This document shows, piece by piece, positions 63,895-64,000 of a stretch of 64,000 bases of DNA (its first letter is position 1; every line of letters begins with the position of its first letter). The DNA lies in the NCBI GenBank assembly GCA_963768025.1, contig CAVYGM010000012.1:62001-126000 (forward strand), given 5' to 3'. Under the pieces are notes generated by a model. The model searched no databases and had not been told where the DNA came from. It saw nothing but the letters and a program-made list of their open reading frames with translations. This DNA comes from CAVYGM01 sp963768025. Lineage in GTDB: Bacteria > Bacteroidota > Bacteroidia > Cytophagales > Spirosomataceae. The position numbers and the translations under genes were made by a program.

Positions 63895-64000
63895 CTACCG
63901 CTCGTCGCCTTCAATCAGGGAGCAGAACAGCGTGGGACGCTTGTTGAGGATGGTGCTTAGTTTGCCAGAAAAAATGTCGCAATTAAGCAGATTGTCAGGG
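63895..64000 (-). CDS. C-terminal end of a gene running out of the window
   Basis: 35 codons open to the window edge and ending TAG at 63895: PDNLLNCDIFSGKLSTILNK followed by a Cys-containing end and EGDER. Too short to identify. Its direction and position ahead of the DUF6503-like gene suggest it is real coding sequence. Confidence 0.4.
   Translation of the reverse strand, partial: PDNLLNCDIFSGKLSTILNKRPTLFCSLIEGDER

Noticed and set aside
1..64000. CRISPR array, rRNA operon, phage or transposase genes, riboswitch
   Set aside because: Looked for; no regularly spaced repeats, rRNA motifs, transposase/integrase signatures or recognisable riboswitch cores were seen.

Overview
The window looks like a chromosomal segment of a Bacteroidota bacterium, most likely order Cytophagales (Spirosoma/Dyadobacter-like). 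The evidence is the promoter style (TAnnTTTG -7 boxes, e.g. before rpmG and a tRNA-Leu gene), the lack of Shine-Dalgarno sequences, and lineage-typical genes: rpmG-DUF4295-ftsY, DUF4293, RicT, a PorE-like OmpA lipoprotein and HisKA_3 sensors with TPRs. Most of the window is mid-GC core DNA. Patches at about 25.7-27 kb, 56 kb and 60.7-62.5 kb are visibly more AT-rich. The identification rests on sequence recognition only; no database search was possible. || Layout. 0-2.4 kb: a NarL/LuxR response regulator (cut by the window edge), tail-to-tail with a TPR sensor kinase. 2.4-12.5 kb: a minus-strand signalling region. One operon (8602 to 3223) encodes an FHA/trypsin-like membrane protease, a Ser/Thr kinase, a PP2C phosphatase and a second, membrane-anchored Ser/Thr kinase. 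A second operon (12505 to 8891) encodes a DUF3592 membrane protein, an unrecognised two-TM protein and an ABC exporter. Both operons are preceded by the same roughly 95-bp promoter module: a dyad with compensating base changes, a conserved block, and a CGAACTTTG -7 box at identical distances. They are therefore probably co-regulated and may form one system. This is the best candidate in the window for something undescribed. || 12.8-23.3 kb: coaX, a secreted GH2 beta-galactosidase, asd, a ThuA-like protein, an isolated nuoD, a FucP-like sugar transporter and a cytochrome c lipoprotein. 23.4-29.8 kb: rpmG-DUF4295-ftsY and rimO-DUF4293, separated by an accessory block (Uma2 nuclease, DUF4143 AAA ATPase behind a perfect 21-bp inverted repeat, a small membrane protein). 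Both rimO and the DUF4293 gene are frameshifted. 29.8-44.6 kb: kdsD, recQ, purD, ricT, anmK, lhgO, an outer-membrane protein with two compensating frameshifts, a nitroreductase, msrA, hemJ, tRNA-Leu(CAG), an MBL/beta-CASP protein, hpt and a TPR protein. 44.6-60.7 kb: a CRY-DASH photolyase, an M23 peptidase, the PorE-like protein, icd, a DUF4153 protein, a YdjC-like deacetylase, ilvE, a methyltransferase, a YpfJ-like zinc peptidase and a SNF2 helicase. 60.7-64 kb: an AT-rich AlbA_2/Schlafen-type gene between the SNF2 gene and a second, truncated copy of the SNF2 3' end, then a DUF6503-like lipoprotein and the end of a further gene. || Other structure: heptad-periodic intergenic repeats touch gene starts or ends at four places, and several strong hairpin terminators lie between convergent genes. 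Three ordinary genes carry single-base frameshifts, so either local gene decay or consensus errors in the assembly should be considered.
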